Positions 62,769 through 64,000 of a DNA stretch of 64,000 bases are shown here, piece after piece; position 1 is the stretch's first letter; each line of letters opens with the position of its first letter. The notes under the pieces were generated by a model, which worked only from the letters and a program-made list of their open reading frames with translations, was not told where the DNA came from and searched no databases. A program made the translations under genes and the position numbers. Source of the DNA: Caballeronia novacaledonica (lineage in GTDB: Bacteria > Pseudomonadota > Gammaproteobacteria > Burkholderiales > Burkholderiaceae); contig NZ_OGTP01000001.1 in the NCBI RefSeq assembly GCF_900258035.1, positions 310,001-374,000 of the forward strand, read 5' to 3'.

Positions 62769-62887
62769 CGGATCAACGGCGATCCGCCCTGAATACAGCG
62801 CCCGGCACGTGAATATGTGCGGGCATCGGACAACGGCGTCCCCCGCATCGGCTTCCCGGTCGAATGCGCGGGACGCCTTTCTTTTTT
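62769..62887 (+). ncRNA. ANTAR-type leader RNA with overlapping intrinsic terminator
   Basis: Hairpin P1 is CGGATC-AACGGC-GATCCG (62769-62786). Hairpin P2 is GCGGG-(CATC bulge)-GGAC-AACGGC-GTCC-CCCGC (62819-62846). Both hexaloops are AACGGC, with A at position 1 and G at position 4, the hallmark of ANTAR target RNA. The terminator stem (62835-62848 / 62864-62877, 14 bp with one mismatch) uses P2's loop and 3' arm, and ends in TTTCTTTTTT (62878-62887). P2 and the terminator are therefore mutually exclusive. NasT binding should favour P1/P2 and allow read-through into the nitrate transporter. Confidence 0.88.
62835..62887 (+). terminator. Regulated intrinsic terminator in the nitrate transporter leader
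   Basis: Left arm GGCGTCCCCCGCAT, right arm ATGCGCGGGACGCC, 15-nt loop, then TTTCTTTTTT just 11 bases before the transporter ATG. It is placed to stop transcription before the gene unless the overlapping P2 hairpin forms. Confidence 0.9.
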
Positions 62888-62898
62888 GCGGAAAGACG

Positions 62899-64000
62899 AT
62901 GGACAAAGCCACCCGGATCGATCTCTTCAGCATGCGCAGCGCGCCGATGCGCGCCTTCCATCTCACGTGGATGGCGTTCTTCGTGTGCTTCTTCGCGTGG
63001 TTCGCCTGCGCGCCGCTGATGCCGCTCATCAAGCGCGAGTATGGCCTCACTGCGGATCAGGTCGCCAACATCAACATCGCGGCCGTCGCCGTGACGATTC
63101 TGGTGCGCCTCGTCGTCGGTCCGATGTGCGATCGCTTCGGACCGCGCAAGGTGTACAGCGCGCTGCTGCTCGCCGGTTCGGCGCCCGTGCTCGGCGCGGC
63201 GCTTTCGACGGGCTACGACAGCTTCCTCTGGTGCCGTCTCGCGATCGGCGCGATCGGCGCGAGCTTCGTCATCACGCAGTACCACACGTCGGTGATGTTC
63301 GCGCCGAACGTCGTCGGCACCGCGAACGCGACGACCGCCGGCTGGGGCAACGCTGGCGCGGGCGCCGCGCAGGCGATCATTCCGCTCTTCGTCGCGGCCG
63401 CGATCGCGCTCGGCACGGGCGAAGCATCGGCATGGCGCGTCGCGCTCATCGTGCCGGGCATCGCGATGCCGGTGATGGCGTTCTTCTACTGGCGCTATAC
63501 GCAGGACTGTCCGCAGGGTGATTTCGCGACGCTGCGCCGCGCGGGCATCGCCATCGACGGCGGCAAGAAGGGCGGCTGGCAGAGCTTCCTCACCGCATGC
63601 GCGAACTATCGCGTGTGGATGTTGTTCGTGACGTACGGCGCGTGCTTCGGCGTCGAAGTGTTCATCCACAACATGGCGGCGGTGTACTACGTCGATCACT
63701 TCAATCTCACGCTCGGTCAGGCGGGCATGGCGGCGGGCAGCTTCGGCCTGCTCGCGCTCTTCGCGCGCGCGCTCGGCGGCTGGCTTTCCGATAAAGCGGC
63801 GGCGAAGAAAGGCCTCGATATCCGCGCGACGCTGCTCTTCGCGCTGATCGCGGGCGAAGGCATCGGTCTCTATGCCTTCGCGCATGCGTCGAGCGTCGTG
63901 CTCGCGATCGTCGCGATGCTGACGTTCGGTCTCTTCACGCATATGGCGTGCGGCGCGACGTACGCGCTGGTTCCGTTCATCGATCGCAAGGCGCTCGGCG
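62899..64000 (+). CDS. Nitrate/nitrite transporter, NarK/NasA-type MFS (3'-truncated)
   Basis: At least 367 residues of a major-facilitator protein that continues past the window. AFHLTWMAFFVCFFAWFACAPLMPLIKREYG (about 18-48) and VGPMCDRFGPRKVYS (about 74-88, the MFS loop-2 motif) mark the NarK family. The nitrate signature follows in helix 5 as GWGNAGAGAAQAIIPL (about 150-165), and the substrate Arg is expected in helix 2 (ILVRLVVGP). Expression is predicted to need sigma-54/NtrC (nitrogen limitation) and NasT antitermination (nitrate). Assimilatory nitrite and nitrate reductase genes probably follow outside the window. Confidence 0.92.
   Translation, partial: MDKATRIDLFSMRSAPMRAFHLTWMAFFVCFFAWFACAPLMPLIKREYGLTADQVANINIAAVAVTILVRLVVGPMCDRFGPRKVYSALLLAGSAPVLGAALSTGYDSFLWCRLAIGAIGASFVITQYHTSVMFAPNVVGTANATTAGWGNAGAGAAQAIIPLFVAAAIALGTGEASAWRVALIVPGIAMPVMAFFYWRYTQDCPQGDFATLRRAGIAIDGGKKGGWQSFLTACANYRVWMLFVTYGACFGVEVFIHNMAAVYYVDHFNLTLGQAGMAAGSFGLLALFARALGGWLSDKAAAKKGLDIRATLLFALIAGEGIGLYAFAHASSVVLAIVAMLTFGLFTHMACGATYALVPFIDRKALG

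Overview
The window is GC-rich chromosomal DNA from a betaproteobacterium, most likely a Burkholderiaceae member close to Caballeronia, Paraburkholderia or Burkholderia. The pointers are a DUF3331 gene (a family I know mainly from Burkholderia-type genomes), a bcsD-P-Q-A-B-Z-C cellulose operon, a 1.6-kresidue NAD-dependent glutamate dehydrogenase and the strong third-position GC bias. No rRNA, tRNA, insertion sequence, prophage or CRISPR array was found. The first gene and the last gene run off the window edges.

Layout. 1-2.3 kb: a visibly more AT-rich block that looks like type VI secretion cargo (large unknown protein, membrane-anchored partner, PAAR protein). 2.6-12.9 kb: housekeeping and metabolic genes (phosphopantetheinyl transferase, YgjP-like metalloprotease, DUF457 membrane protein, LEA-2 lipoprotein, cupin, giant glutamate dehydrogenase, BBE-type flavoprotein, host-attachment protein). 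13-19.6 kb: CoA transferase, a decayed LysR gene, a Fur-box-preceded TonB receptor with its PiuC-type dioxygenase, and an intact LysR regulator. 19.7-32.2 kb: the complete cellulose operon on the minus strand, with mostly overlapping genes and c-di-GMP control through the BcsA PilZ domain. 32.7-34.5 kb: small genes. 34.7-40.8 kb: a polyamine-type ABC importer divergent from a MocR/PdxR-like regulator, with inverted repeats between them. 40.8-53.6 kb: TetR with two operator palindromes, NTF2-like protein, CsbD, CorA/ZntB transporter, receiver protein, CheV, CBS protein, lipid-kinase-like protein plus phosphoesterase, MAPEG, esterase, nucleoside hydrolase with a hybrid histidine kinase. 53.7-59.0 kb: an operon of DUF2760 and two divergent Hsp70 proteins. 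59.3-64 kb: adenosine-specific kinase and a nitrate-assimilation region.

The most informative regulatory region is at 62.6-62.9 kb. The genes cobA, nasT (ANTAR antiterminator) and nasS (nitrate sensor) run leftward. The nitrate transporter runs rightward behind two NtrC-like dyads, a sigma-54 -24/-12 promoter, two RNA hairpins that carry the same AACGGC hexaloop, and a strong intrinsic terminator whose 5' arm overlaps the second hairpin. This is the expected structure of an ANTAR-controlled antitermination switch. It joins nitrogen status (NtrC/sigma-54) to nitrate presence (NasS/NasT) in one leader.

Long open frames opposite the glutamate dehydrogenase, bcsC, bcsB and Hsp70 genes are shadows caused by high GC and are not annotated.
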